Part shown: positions 23,485-33,406 of the stretch, piece by piece | How positions within the stretch are numbered: position 1 is the first letter of the stretch | Layout: every line of letters starts with the position of its first letter | Assembly: GCA_910584165.1 (NCBI GenBank) | Contig: CAJTZU010000002.1 | Location: 203,138 to 267,137, forward strand | DNA length: 64,000 nt | Direction of reading: 5' to 3' | From: an uncultured Bacilli bacterium | GTDB taxonomy: Bacteria; Bacillota_I; Bacilli_A; RF39; UBA660 | Made by a program: the position numbers and the translations under genes | The notes under the pieces: generated by a model | Databases searched by the model: none | The model's input: the letters and a program-made list of their open reading frames with translations, nothing else | Told to the model about the DNA's origin: nothing

Positions 23485-25428
23485 ATGTTCAAATTAGTAT
23501 CACCTTATCAACCAAGTGGTGACCAACCACAAGCAATAGAAAAATTAGTAAAAGGACTTCAAGAGGGTAAGAAACATCAAGTTTTATTAGGTGCAACAGG
23601 AACTGGTAAAACATTTACAATGGCAAATGTAATTGCTAGAGTAAACAAACCTACACTTGTTTTAGCCCATAATAAAACATTGGCTGGACAATTATACTCT
23701 GAATTCCGTGAACTATTCCCCGAAAATCACGTCGAATATTTTGTTTCCTATTATGACTATTATCAGCCAGAAGCATATGTTGCTAAAACGGATACTTATA
23801 TTGAAAAAGATGCTTCTATTAATGATGAGATTGATGAGCTTAGACATTCTGCTACTAGTGCATTATTGAAAAGAAAAGATGTTATTGTAGTTGCTTCAGT
23901 TTCTTGCATTTACGGTATTGGGGATAAAGAAGATTATCAAGATAAAATGTTAACAGTTAATGTTGGGGAAACAGTAGAGCGTGATGACATTATTGAAAAA
24001 TTAATTGCTATGTTATATGAGCGTAATAATATGGATTTTAAAAGAGGAACATTTCGTGTTAAAGGAGATGTTTTAGAAATTATTCCTGCTAATGAACATA
24101 ATAAAGGAATTCGAATTGAGTTTTTTGGAGATGAAATAGACCGTATTAGCGAATTCGATGCGATAACAGGTGCTATTTTAACAAATAAGAAAACAATAAG
24201 TTTATTTCCAGCAAGTCACTTTGTAACGGCTGATTGGAAATTAAAAAAAGCAATTGAAAATATTCGTATAGAATTGGGTGAACAATTAGAAAAATTTAAA
24301 AAAGAAAATAAACTCTTGGAACATCAGCGCTTAGAAGAGCGTACCAATTATGATATGGAAATGTTAGAAGAGACTGGTTTTTGTCGTGGCATTGAAAACT
24401 ATTCTAGACATATTGCATTAAAAGGGTCTGGAGAAACTCCGTCTACTTTGATTGATTTCTTTGGAGATGATTATTTATTAGTTATAGATGAGTCTCATGT
24501 TACAGTGCCTCAGGTAAGAGGAATGTATAACGGAGATAGGGCTCGTAAAGAAGTGTTAGTGGATTATGGGTTTAGATTACCTAGTGCCTTAGATAACAGA
24601 CCTTTAAAATTTGATGAATTTGAGAAAAAATTAAATCAAGTTATTTATGTATCTGCAACTCCTGGTGATTATGAATTAGAACGTAGTAAAGAAATAGTAG
24701 AGCAAATTATTCGTCCAACAGGGCTATTAGACCCAAAGATAGAAGTTCGTCCAACAAAGGGTCAAATAGATGATTTAGTAGAACAAATCTATATTTGCAA
24801 AGAGAAAAATGCAAGAGTATTAATTACTACATTAACTATTCGTATGGCAGAAGAGCTAACTAATTATTTGAAGAAATTAGATATTAAAGTTGCTTATTTG
24901 CACTCAGAAGTAAAGACGTTAGAAAGAATGCAGATTATAAGAGATTTACGTTTAGGAAAATATGATGTATTAGTTGGAATAAACTTATTACGTGAAGGAA
25001 TTGATATTCCAGAAGTAGAATTAGTAGCTATTATGGATGCGGATAAACAAGGTTTCTTACGTAGTGAGAGAAGTTTAATTCAAACGATAGGTCGTGCTGC
25101 TCGTAACCAGGATGGACGAGTTATCATGTATGCAGATGAAATTAGTGAATCTATGTCAAAGGCAATATCAGAAACTGAAAGACGTCGTGAAATTCAAGAA
25201 AAATACAATAAGGAGCATCATATTACACCAAAAACAATCATAAAAGAAATTAGAGAGGCCATTGCAAATGTTCAACAAGATAAGAAAGAAAAACCAAAAA
25301 TGAGTAAGCAAGAAAAGCAGTCTTTAGCACTTAAAATTGAAACTGAAATGAAAGAGGCAGCTAAGAATTTAGACTTTGAAAGAGCAATGGAACTAAGGGA
25401 TGCTTTATTTGAATTAAAGAGTGAATAA
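23485..25428 (+). CDS. uvrB: Excinuclease ABC subunit B
   Basis: 647 residues, near the family norm. Nucleotide-excision-repair helicase that loads on damage with UvrA and recruits UvrC. Walker A GATGTGKTF, the beta-hairpin region (YYDYYQPEAYV), Walker B/DEAD-like VIDESHV, and helicase motifs V-VI (INLLREGIDIPE, QTIGRAARN) are clear. The C-terminal UVR motif is present (FERAMELRDALFELK). First chromosomal gene beyond the ICE. No LexA box is visible upstream. TATAAT at 23391 may be its -10. Confidence 0.98.
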   Translation: MFKLVSPYQPSGDQPQAIEKLVKGLQEGKKHQVLLGATGTGKTFTMANVIARVNKPTLVLAHNKTLAGQLYSEFRELFPENHVEYFVSYYDYYQPEAYVAKTDTYIEKDASINDEIDELRHSATSALLKRKDVIVVASVSCIYGIGDKEDYQDKMLTVNVGETVERDDIIEKLIAMLYERNNMDFKRGTFRVKGDVLEIIPANEHNKGIRIEFFGDEIDRISEFDAITGAILTNKKTISLFPASHFVTADWKLKKAIENIRIELGEQLEKFKKENKLLEHQRLEERTNYDMEMLEETGFCRGIENYSRHIALKGSGETPSTLIDFFGDDYLLVIDESHVTVPQVRGMYNGDRARKEVLVDYGFRLPSALDNRPLKFDEFEKKLNQVIYVSATPGDYELERSKEIVEQIIRPTGLLDPKIEVRPTKGQIDDLVEQIYICKEKNARVLITTLTIRMAEELTNYLKKLDIKVAYLHSEVKTLERMQIIRDLRLGKYDVLVGINLLREGIDIPEVELVAIMDADKQGFLRSERSLIQTIGRAARNQDGRVIMYADEISESMSKAISETERRREIQEKYNKEHHITPKTIIKEIREAIANVQQDKKEKPKMSKQEKQSLALKIETEMKEAAKNLDFERAMELRDALFELKSE

Positions 25429-25460
25429 TGATATAATATTAATGGAATGGGGATGATTTT

Positions 25461-25895
25461 TTGGCAAAGAAAATCATAGAAGAAAATCATAAGAAAAGTC
25501 CAAAAATAAATAAGTTCTTAGATTGGTTTATTCATATATTAGGATATACTTTAGTATTAATTACAGTATCTATTTTGTTTAAAAAAACAGTGTATATTGA
25601 TAATCAATTTTTTGGATTTTGGGGAATTTTAGCAGTTATTATTATTTTTGTATTAAATAGGACAGTTAAGCCATTACTTTTTTGGTTAACATTACCACTT
25701 ACAGCGCTTACTTTAGGACTTTTTTATCCAATAGTAAATGTATTTGTACTAAAAATAACAGATTGGATATTGTTAGATCATTTTGAAATTCATGGCTTTT
25801 TTATGGTATTTTTAGTATCTATTATTATTTCTATTATGAATGCGATTATGGATAATATTATTATAGATACCTTTTTGAAAGGATTTAAGAAATGA
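25461..25895 (+). CDS. Phage-holin-family / YvlD-like membrane protein
   Basis: 144 residues with four membrane helices; the segment LNRTVKPLLFWLTLPLTALTLGLFYP matches the 'phage holin family'/DUF360 (YvlD-like) pattern. Function unclear. The start is TTG at 25461 after GGGGATGAT; there is no better ATG. It overlaps lgt by 4 bases. Confidence 0.8.
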   Translation: MAKKIIEENHKKSPKINKFLDWFIHILGYTLVLITVSILFKKTVYIDNQFFGFWGILAVIIIFVLNRTVKPLLFWLTLPLTALTLGLFYPIVNVFVLKITDWILLDHFEIHGFFMVFLVSIIISIMNAIMDNIIIDTFLKGFKK

Positions 25896-26701
25896 GTCCT
25901 ATCTTTTTACATATTGGCCCTTTAACCATTTATTGGTATTCTATATTAATATTAACTGCCTTTGTATTAGGCTATTTTATGGTTACTCATGAAATGAAAA
26001 AAGAAAGTATGCCGTTAGAATTTCTTTCTAATTATTTTTTCTATTTAGTTCCTATTGTTATTTTAGGAGCTAGAGTTTATTATGTTATTTTTGAATGGCA
26101 ATACTATAGTCATCATTTAACAGAAATTTTTGCTGTTTGGAATGGTGGTCTTGCTATTCATGGTGGTATTTTAGCTGGTTTAATTTTTACAGTTTTCTAT
26201 ACTAAAAAAGAAAAAGTAAATACTTTAAAACTTTTTGATGTCATTGCACCTTACCTTATCATTGGTCAAGCTATTGGAAGATGGGGAAACTTTTTTAATC
26301 AGGAAGCTCATGGTCCAGAAACCACCTTATCTTTTTTACAGAGCCTTCATTTACCAGATTTTATCATTGAAGGAATGCATTTTTCAGATTTTGGAAACTA
26401 TACTTATTGGCACCCAACCTTTCTTTACGAGTCATTAGGTTGTTTGTTGGGATTTATTCTTATTTTAGTGATTCGTTCAAGAAAAAAAACAAAGATTGGA
26501 ATGCAATCAGCTATTTATTTTATAGTATATGGTATTACTAGATTTTTTATAGAAGCGTTGCGTCAGGATAGTTTAATGTTTTTAGGATTAAAAGTCGCAC
26601 AACTGGTCTCAATTGTTATGGTTTTATCAGGTGTTATTTTAATGATTTATTCTATAAAAAAATGCGATTATTATCATGGAAAGGAAAATAAGCATGAATA
26701 A
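25892..26701 (+). CDS. lgt: Prolipoprotein diacylglyceryl transferase
   Basis: 269 residues, seven membrane helices. Moves diacylglycerol from phosphatidylglycerol to the lipobox Cys of prolipoproteins. The Lgt signature is seen in VWNGGLAIHGGILAG and the GRWGNFFNQEAHG region, with the conserved Arg and Asn, and HPTFLYES later. Normal length. Coupled by overlaps to the genes on both sides. Confidence 0.95.
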   Translation: MSPIFLHIGPLTIYWYSILILTAFVLGYFMVTHEMKKESMPLEFLSNYFFYLVPIVILGARVYYVIFEWQYYSHHLTEIFAVWNGGLAIHGGILAGLIFTVFYTKKEKVNTLKLFDVIAPYLIIGQAIGRWGNFFNQEAHGPETTLSFLQSLHLPDFIIEGMHFSDFGNYTYWHPTFLYESLGCLLGFILILVIRSRKKTKIGMQSAIYFIVYGITRFFIEALRQDSLMFLGLKVAQLVSIVMVLSGVILMIYSIKKCDYYHGKENKHE

Positions 26702-27644
26702 AAAAGTAGTAGTTTTAGGCGGAGGTACAGGGTTATCTACTCTTCTTCGTGGATTAAAACAATTCCCTATTGATATAACAGCAATTGTATCAGTATGTGA
26801 TGATGGACAAAGTACAGGTATTTTAAGAGAGGAATTTAATATTCCCGCTGTAGGAGATATTAGAAGAGTAATTGTATCTTTATCAGAGACAGAGCCTTTA
26901 GTTCAAGAACTATTTAATTATCGTTTTCATACTACCAGTGATTTAGATGGTCATACTGTTGGAAATTTACTACTTACTGCTATGACAGAAATAACAGGAA
27001 ATTTATCAGATGGTATAGAGTCTTTAAGTAAAGTATTAAACTTAAAAGGAAAAGTAGTCCCTTTGACAGAAGATAATGTTGTTCTTATGGCAGAAATGGA
27101 AGATGGAGAAATTGTGGAAGGGGAACATCATATTACAGTAGATAAACGAAATATTAAAAGGGTTTATTATAAAGAAGAACCAACTCCTACTACAGAGGCA
27201 TTAAAAGCTTTACAAGAAGCGGATTTAATTGTTCTTAGTATGGGAAGTTTATTTACTAGTGTTATTCCCAATTTAATCTGTGACAAGATTGTAACTGCTC
27301 TTGAAAAGAGTAACGCTAAAATTATGTATGTATGTAATATGATGACACAACCAGGAGAAACAGATGGTTTTACAGTTACTGACCACGTTGCTATGCTTAA
27401 TCGTTATTTAGGCAAAAGAAAAGTAGATGTTGTGATTGCTAATAATGGTAAAATAGATGATGAGTTATCAAAAAAATATGAGACATTAGAACAAAAAGAT
27501 GCTGTTGTTTATGATGCTTCTAATTTCAGTAAAATGGATAATCAGGTAATTGGCGATGATTTAGTAATGATTTCTAATAATATGATTCGTCATAATGTTA
27601 CTAAATTAGGTTTTCATATTTTCGCTTATTTAATGCAATTATAG
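26694..27644 (+). CDS. yvcK: YvcK/CofD-like protein (gluconeogenesis factor)
   Basis: 316 residues. The N-terminal VVLGGGTGLSTLLRGLK and CDDGQSTG are the family marks. In Bacillus, YvcK binds UDP-sugars and supports cell shape and growth on gluconeogenic carbon. ATG 26694 is chosen with GAAAGGAAA upstream; it overlaps lgt by 8 bases. yvcK-whiA adjacency is conserved in Firmicutes. Confidence 0.95.
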   Translation: MNKKVVVLGGGTGLSTLLRGLKQFPIDITAIVSVCDDGQSTGILREEFNIPAVGDIRRVIVSLSETEPLVQELFNYRFHTTSDLDGHTVGNLLLTAMTEITGNLSDGIESLSKVLNLKGKVVPLTEDNVVLMAEMEDGEIVEGEHHITVDKRNIKRVYYKEEPTPTTEALKALQEADLIVLSMGSLFTSVIPNLICDKIVTALEKSNAKIMYVCNMMTQPGETDGFTVTDHVAMLNRYLGKRKVDVVIANNGKIDDELSKKYETLEQKDAVVYDASNFSKMDNQVIGDDLVMISNNMIRHNVTKLGFHIFAYLMQL

Positions 27645-27651
27645 GTGTTGT

Positions 27652-28569
27652 ATGTCATTTACTAGTACTGTTAAAAATGAAGTAAGCAAATTAACTTATG
27701 AAAAAATAGAAAATATAGCTGAATTATCAGCTTTTCTTAAAAATAGTTCTTCTGTGAAAGAAGATATTAGGATAACAACGGAAAATGCTTCTGTCGCACG
27801 ACATATATTTAATCTTTTAAAAGATTTATACGGGATAGTATCTAAAATAACAGTTCGTCATGGATACAATTATACAAAAGGATATATCTATATTTTAGAA
27901 GTTACTAAAAAAGTAGAAGAAATCATTGGAGATTTATGTTTAAATAAGGAAATACCAAGCAAGTATCTAATAGATGATGATGCTTCTAAGCGAGCATATT
28001 TACGCGGACTTTTCTTATCCTGTGGAAGTATTAATGATCCTAAGAAATCTAGATATCATTTGGAGTTTTTAGTCGATAGTTTAGAATATGCTAATTTTGC
28101 CTCTTCGATGATTAATGAATATGGTTTAAATAGTAAAGTTTTAAAACGTGAAAATAAGTATATGATTTATGTAAAAGAGGCTGAAAAAATAGGTGATTTT
28201 TTAAGGATGATACAAGCTATTCAAGCATTATTTTACTATGAGGATATTCGCATTTATAGGGATCATAAAAATATGACGAATAGGCTTAACAACTGTGAGC
28301 AGGCTAATGTAGATAAAATTGTTGAAACAGGAATGAAACAGGTAGAAGATATCGAACTAATTGAATCCTATGGAGGATTAGATTTATTGAGTGATAAAGA
28401 GAGAATTGTTGCTATTTATCGATTAAAATATAAAGAAGCTTCTCTATTAGAGCTTAGTGAAATAATTAGTTTGGAAACAAATGAAAAAATTACGAAATCT
28501 GGTATTTATCATAGATTTCATAAAATTAAAGATTTGGCAAACAGAATAAGACAAAAAGAAAAGGAATAA
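27652..28569 (+). CDS. whiA: WhiA DNA-binding/cell-division regulator
   Basis: 305 residues. N-terminal WhiA domain (MSFTSTVKNEVSKL), LAGLIDADG-like middle (AYLRGLFLSCGSINDP), and a C-terminal HTH (ASLLELSEIISLE...TKSGIYHRFHKI). A conserved factor linked to chromosome segregation and division in Bacillus and to sporulation in Streptomyces. Starts 7 bases after yvcK. Confidence 0.95.
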   Translation: MSFTSTVKNEVSKLTYEKIENIAELSAFLKNSSSVKEDIRITTENASVARHIFNLLKDLYGIVSKITVRHGYNYTKGYIYILEVTKKVEEIIGDLCLNKEIPSKYLIDDDASKRAYLRGLFLSCGSINDPKKSRYHLEFLVDSLEYANFASSMINEYGLNSKVLKRENKYMIYVKEAEKIGDFLRMIQAIQALFYYEDIRIYRDHKNMTNRLNNCEQANVDKIVETGMKQVEDIELIESYGGLDLLSDKERIVAIYRLKYKEASLLELSEIISLETNEKITKSGIYHRFHKIKDLANRIRQKEKE

Positions 28570-28645
28570 CTTTTCCTTTTTTTAGTATAACTAAAGACAA
28601 TTAGACGTTTTTATAGTATAATATTAAATGTTTAGGGGTGATAAA

Positions 28646-29620
28646 TTGGAAATGTTATTTCAAAAATTAACTGAGATTTTATCAAAGTATAAAAGAATGA
28701 TTATCATGTCCCATCAAAATCCAGATTTAGATGCTATTGGTTCTTCTATGGGATTGAGTTGTATTTTAAATCAAATGGGAAAAGAAAATTATATCTTTTT
28801 AAGCTCTAACAACCTAGATGACTACAATAGTTCTGTTAGGCAAGCTCTAGAAAAAGTAAAGAATGTAGAGTATCTTTATCCAGACACTTATCAAGAAAAA
28901 ATAGATGAAGATACTGTTTTAATTATATTGGATGTTCATCAACAAGAAAGAATAGAGTATCCAAAAATACTGGATACAATTAGTAATGTTGTTGTATTGG
29001 ATCACCATATTAAAAATAATTCCTATATTAAAGAAACCGAATTGTTTTATATTGATTCAACAATGTCTAGCATGGTTGAGTTTATTTCGAATTATGCAAA
29101 GTATTCGGGTGTCAATTTAGGAATCGTAGTTTCTACTGTTATGTTAGCAGGTATGGAAATTGATACGAATGGATATAACTTGAAAACAACAGAACATACC
29201 TTTGAAACCGCAGCTTATTTAACCAGTATGGGTGCTGATAGTGTTTTAAAGCAGACTTTATTAAAGGAAAGTAAAGATGAATATTTAAGACGTGCTGATT
29301 TTTTGAAAAGTAGCTTTGTTATATTTAAAAATATTGGTATGTGTATTTTAACTACTCCTCTTTGTCAAAAAGAAGAACTAGCAGAAGTAGCAGAAGAATT
29401 ATTAAAATTTGAATCTGTAGCTGCTTCTTTCGCAATTGGGCAATTGCAAGGCGGATTAGTGGGGGTAAGTGCTAGATCCATGGGAGATATTGATGTGTGC
29501 GCTATCATGAAAAGATTAGGCGGTGGCGGCCATGTAACCAATGCCGCTAGTCAAATTCCAGATAAAACGGTAAAAGAGGTAGAACACATGATTAAAAAAG
29601 TATTGGGGGAATCATTATGA
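28646..29620 (+). CDS. Short DHH/DHHA1 phosphodiesterase (GdpP catalytic part only)
   Basis: 324 residues with only the DHH and DHHA1 domains: SHQNPDLDAIGSS, LDVHQQER, VVLDHHIKN, and GGGGHVTNAAS. In Bacilli, gdpP next to rplI encodes about 650 residues with membrane, PAS and degenerate GGDEF domains before this unit. Here those are absent, so the enzyme is cytosolic and probably degrades c-di-AMP or pApA. Start TTG 28646 follows GGGGTGAT; ATG 28652 is the alternative. Overlaps rplI by 4 bases. Confidence 0.87.
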   Translation: MEMLFQKLTEILSKYKRMIIMSHQNPDLDAIGSSMGLSCILNQMGKENYIFLSSNNLDDYNSSVRQALEKVKNVEYLYPDTYQEKIDEDTVLIILDVHQQERIEYPKILDTISNVVVLDHHIKNNSYIKETELFYIDSTMSSMVEFISNYAKYSGVNLGIVVSTVMLAGMEIDTNGYNLKTTEHTFETAAYLTSMGADSVLKQTLLKESKDEYLRRADFLKSSFVIFKNIGMCILTTPLCQKEELAEVAEELLKFESVAASFAIGQLQGGLVGVSARSMGDIDVCAIMKRLGGGGHVTNAASQIPDKTVKEVEHMIKKVLGESL

Positions 29621-30054
29621 AAATAATTTTATTAGAAGATGTAAGAAAACAAGGAAAAAAAGGCGAAGTTTTAGAAGTAAAAGATGGTTATGGAAATTTC
29701 TTAATTAAGAATAAACAAGCGGTTGTTGCTTCACAAGCAGGACTCAATCGTCTTCAAAAAGAAAATGATGAAAAGAAAGCAATGGAAGCGCAAGATATAA
29801 AAAATGCAGAAAAAGTAAAAGAACAATTGGGTAAGATAGAGATATCTTTTACAGTAAAGACAGGAGCAGGAGATAAAGTTTTTGGTAGTGTTAGCCCAAA
29901 ACAAGTAGCCGATGCTCTAAAAGAAAAAGGATTTTCTATTGATAAAAAACAAATAAAAGAAAAAGAGGCGTTATCTACTTTAGGATATCATGAAGTAGAA
30001 ATTGAATTGCATAAGAAAGTAACTGCAAAAGTAAAAGTACATCTAATGAAATGA
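29617..30054 (+). CDS. rplI: 50S ribosomal protein L9
   Basis: 145 residues. N-terminal L9 motif MKIILLEDVRKQGKKGEVLEVKDGYGNF in outline, a long charged helix, and the C-terminal domain. Binds 23S rRNA domain V. The gdpP-like/rplI/dnaB order matches Bacillus. Confidence 0.97.
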   Translation: MKIILLEDVRKQGKKGEVLEVKDGYGNFLIKNKQAVVASQAGLNRLQKENDEKKAMEAQDIKNAEKVKEQLGKIEISFTVKTGAGDKVFGSVSPKQVADALKEKGFSIDKKQIKEKEALSTLGYHEVEIELHKKVTAKVKVHLMK

Positions 30055-30063
30055 GGGGATTAA

Positions 30064-31407
30064 ATGCCTGAGAAAACAATACCTCATAATATTGAGGCTG
30101 AACAATCTGTTATTGGCTCTATGTTTTTAACGAAAAAAGCATTGCAAAAAGGATTAGAACTTTTAGTAGCAGAAGATTTTTATTTAGATTCACATGTTAA
30201 AATATTTACAAGTATTAAAGCTTTAGATGATGCTAAAAGGCCTGTTGATTTAACCACTATTTCAGAAGAATTAAATCATCGTGGTTGGTTAAAGCAAGTT
30301 GGGGACATAGAATATCTTGCCGAGATTATTAATAATGTTCCAACTACAGCAAATATGGATGAATATATTAAAATTGTATCTGAAAAATCGCTTCTTCGAA
30401 AATTAATTGATGAAGCGACTGCTATTGTAAAAGATAGCTATCAGGTAGGTTCTAATATTGGGGACTTCTTATATCAATCACAAAAGAAAATAGCAGATGT
30501 TTCACAGGGATTGAGAGGTTCAGAATTTAAAGATATTCAAACTGTATTAACAAAAGCACAATCAGATTTAGAGATTCTAGCTGCTAATAAAGGGGATATT
30601 ACAGGGATACCAAGTGGATTTTATGATTTAGATAAAATTACTTCAGGATTCCACCCCCATGAATTAATTATTATAGCAGCGCGTCCAGGTATGGGAAAAA
30701 CAGCAATTGCTTTAAATATGGTTACGAATATGGCTATTCATTCTAAAAAGACAGTAGCTTTATTTAACATGGAAATGGGTGCTGAGCAATTAGTGAATAG
30801 AATGCTTTCTTCTGTGGGGCAAATAGAATCTGGAAAGCTAAAAACAGGTGCTTTAGAACACATGGATTGGAAACGTATCAATGAAGCTATTAGTAGGTTA
30901 TCGGATACGAAGATTTTTATTGATGATAATGCAGGACAATCAGTTGCTGAGATTCGCTCAAAATGCAGGCGTTTAAAAAGTTCACCTAATGGATTAGATA
31001 TCGTCGTAATTGACTACTTAACCTTAATACAAAGTGCTAATAAAGGTGGCGGTGGTGGTCAAAATAGGCAACAAGAAGTATCTGAAATATCAAGAGCGCT
31101 TAAAACAATGGCAATGGAATTAGATGTTCCTGTTATTGCTCTATCCCAGTTATCCAGAGGAATTGAGCAAAGAACAGATAAGAAACCAATGTTGAGTGAC
31201 CTAAGAGAATCAGGCGCTATCGAACAGGATGCAGATATAGTTGCATTCCTTCATTGCTCAGATGAAGAAAGAGAAAAAGAAGATAGTTTGATGGAATTTG
31301 TTATTAGAAAACATCGTAATGGTCCATTAAAAGATATTCCGCTTATTTTTAAACGGGCAACAGGTACATTTGTCAATGTTGCTAACAGTGGAATTACGGA
31401 GGAATAG
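30064..31407 (+). CDS. dnaB: Replicative DNA helicase
   Basis: 447 residues (called dnaC in Bacillus). N-terminal DnaB domain (PHNIEAEQSVIGSMFL), RecA-like domain with Walker A ARPGMGKTA, Walker B VVIDYLTLIQ, and the arginine-rich motif (SQLSRGIEQR, DLRESGAIEQDAD). Unwinds DNA at the fork. No intein. Normal length. Confidence 0.98.
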   Translation: MPEKTIPHNIEAEQSVIGSMFLTKKALQKGLELLVAEDFYLDSHVKIFTSIKALDDAKRPVDLTTISEELNHRGWLKQVGDIEYLAEIINNVPTTANMDEYIKIVSEKSLLRKLIDEATAIVKDSYQVGSNIGDFLYQSQKKIADVSQGLRGSEFKDIQTVLTKAQSDLEILAANKGDITGIPSGFYDLDKITSGFHPHELIIIAARPGMGKTAIALNMVTNMAIHSKKTVALFNMEMGAEQLVNRMLSSVGQIESGKLKTGALEHMDWKRINEAISRLSDTKIFIDDNAGQSVAEIRSKCRRLKSSPNGLDIVVIDYLTLIQSANKGGGGGQNRQQEVSEISRALKTMAMELDVPVIALSQLSRGIEQRTDKKPMLSDLRESGAIEQDADIVAFLHCSDEEREKEDSLMEFVIRKHRNGPLKDIPLIFKRATGTFVNVANSGITEE

Positions 31408-31415
31408 GTGATTTC

Positions 31416-33404
31416 GTGAAAAAGAATATAGGTATAATAATAATTGTTTTTGTTAGTGCCATCATATTTGTTTTACAGTTTCAATATAAGAAAACATATC
31501 ATCCCCATACTTATTATCAAGTATATTTAGATGATAAAGTAATTGGGATAATCGAATCTAAAAAACAATTAGAAGATTATATTAGTAAACAAGGGGAATT
31601 AATTAAAAACCAGGTATTAGAATATCAAGAAGAGTTAGATATTTTAGTAGGAATGGATACGCTAATTTCTAAAAAGGTAAAAAAGAATGTAAATAAAGCT
31701 ACTTATCAGAAAATGACAAAGGCTTATGATGAATTAGTAAAAGTAGTAGATGCTAATGGTACTTTTTCAAGCAATCATTATGATAAAGTACAAGAGCAAT
31801 TAGAAATTCTAAATATTTCTGAGGAAGAGATATTAGATGATAAAATTAGAGATTATCATAAAGTTTTAGACTCTATAGAAGAGGAAATGATAGCTCAGAA
31901 AAAGGCTATTGTACAATACTTGGAACAAGAAAAAGAAAATTTATCATTAACAGAATCGGAAAAACACTATTTAACTACTTATGCTTCAAAGAAGTTAGAA
32001 GATATTTCTTATATAAAACAATTTGAGAGAAAAAATTATATAAAAGAAAATGAAGCCTATTTATATGCTGATAATGTTTATAGCCCAATTGGTATTAGTG
32101 TAGAAAAAATAAATACTTATTATGCTGAATTATCAAACGTAGATGATGTTTATCAAAAAATAATTAAAGAGAAACCTTGTACAGTGGAAGGATATCAATT
32201 CCGTATTAAAAAAACAGAAGGAAAAGCACTATCAAAATTATCTTCTGTTGGTGCTTTATTATTAGAAGATAAGGAAAAAATATTAACAACGACAACTGGC
32301 GATATTATTGTTTATGTAACGGATGAATCTGTATTTAATGAAGCAGTAGAAAAATTAGAAATTGTATTTACTGGTACAGAGAACTTTGAAGCTTATAAAA
32401 ATAATAGTCAAAAAGAAATAGTAGATACGGGAACACTTATTAAAGATGTATATATTGAAGATGATATTACTTTTAAGAAAACAAGTATTTCTATTGGTGA
32501 AAAGATATATAATGATGCTGATGAATTATCAAGTTATTTATTATATGGAGAAAATAAATCTGTAAAAACAGTTTATGCTTCTGTTACAGACGATATTTTA
32601 TCTCTTTCTTATAAAAATGGTATTAGTGTAGAAGAGTTTTTCTTATCGAATCCAACTTTTACAAGTGTTAATAATATTTTCTATAATAATCAACCAATTG
32701 TTATTGCTCAAACGAATCCAAAATTAAATGTAGTGGTAGAGCAATATATTGTGGAGGATATGGAAATTAATTATCAAAAAGAAGAAAAATATGATTCTAA
32801 GTTAACGATTGGAACAAAATATGTTGACCAAAAAGGAAAGAAAGGTTTACAGCGAGTATCACAAGATGTTCGAAAAGTAAATGGAGCTATTTCTTCTGCT
32901 GTTCCTGTTAATACAGTGATTCTTAAAAAAGCACAAAATGAAATTACTTTAGTGGGTACAAAAGAAGTGCCAACAGTTGGTAGTTTAGGTTCTTGGTATT
33001 GGCCAACAAACCAAGGATATCGAATTTCATCTTATTTTGGTTATCGTAAAAACCCATTTGGTTCTGGACGTGAGTTACATACTGGATTAGATATTGCAGG
33101 AACTGGTTATGGTTCCCCTGTCTATGCTAGTAACAATGGTGTAGTAATGACGGTTAAATCTCTTAATTATAGTTATGGTAAACATATCATTATTAATCAT
33201 AATAATGGATATTATACGCTATATGGCCATATGAGTAGATTTGCAAAAGGAATTAGAGAAGGTGCAACTGTTTCTCGTGGACAAATCATTGGTTATGTAG
33301 GCGATACAGGAGCGGCGACAGGTCCTCACTTACATTTTGAAATTCGTGATTGTGGAAAATATTATGGATGTTTCTTAAATCCACTTCCATTCTTGAGGAA
33401 ATAA
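31416..33404 (+). CDS. Membrane-anchored M23 peptidase with G5 domain
   Basis: 662 residues starting at GTG 31416 after GGAGG...GGTGATTTC. N-terminal membrane helix (residues 5-20), a long extracellular helical/beta region, a LysM-like stretch near 390-430, a G5 domain (about 430-515), and the C-terminal M23 LytM domain: HTGLDIAG, then GPHLHFEIR with all zinc-binding residues. It probably cuts peptide cross-links of the wall. It takes the place of the walRK-yycHI genes between dnaB and walJ in this lineage. Confidence 0.9.
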   Translation: MKKNIGIIIIVFVSAIIFVLQFQYKKTYHPHTYYQVYLDDKVIGIIESKKQLEDYISKQGELIKNQVLEYQEELDILVGMDTLISKKVKKNVNKATYQKMTKAYDELVKVVDANGTFSSNHYDKVQEQLEILNISEEEILDDKIRDYHKVLDSIEEEMIAQKKAIVQYLEQEKENLSLTESEKHYLTTYASKKLEDISYIKQFERKNYIKENEAYLYADNVYSPIGISVEKINTYYAELSNVDDVYQKIIKEKPCTVEGYQFRIKKTEGKALSKLSSVGALLLEDKEKILTTTTGDIIVYVTDESVFNEAVEKLEIVFTGTENFEAYKNNSQKEIVDTGTLIKDVYIEDDITFKKTSISIGEKIYNDADELSSYLLYGENKSVKTVYASVTDDILSLSYKNGISVEEFFLSNPTFTSVNNIFYNNQPIVIAQTNPKLNVVVEQYIVEDMEINYQKEEKYDSKLTIGTKYVDQKGKKGLQRVSQDVRKVNGAISSAVPVNTVILKKAQNEITLVGTKEVPTVGSLGSWYWPTNQGYRISSYFGYRKNPFGSGRELHTGLDIAGTGYGSPVYASNNGVVMTVKSLNYSYGKHIIINHNNGYYTLYGHMSRFAKGIREGATVSRGQIIGYVGDTGAATGPHLHFEIRDCGKYYGCFLNPLPFLRK

Positions 33405-33406
33405 CT

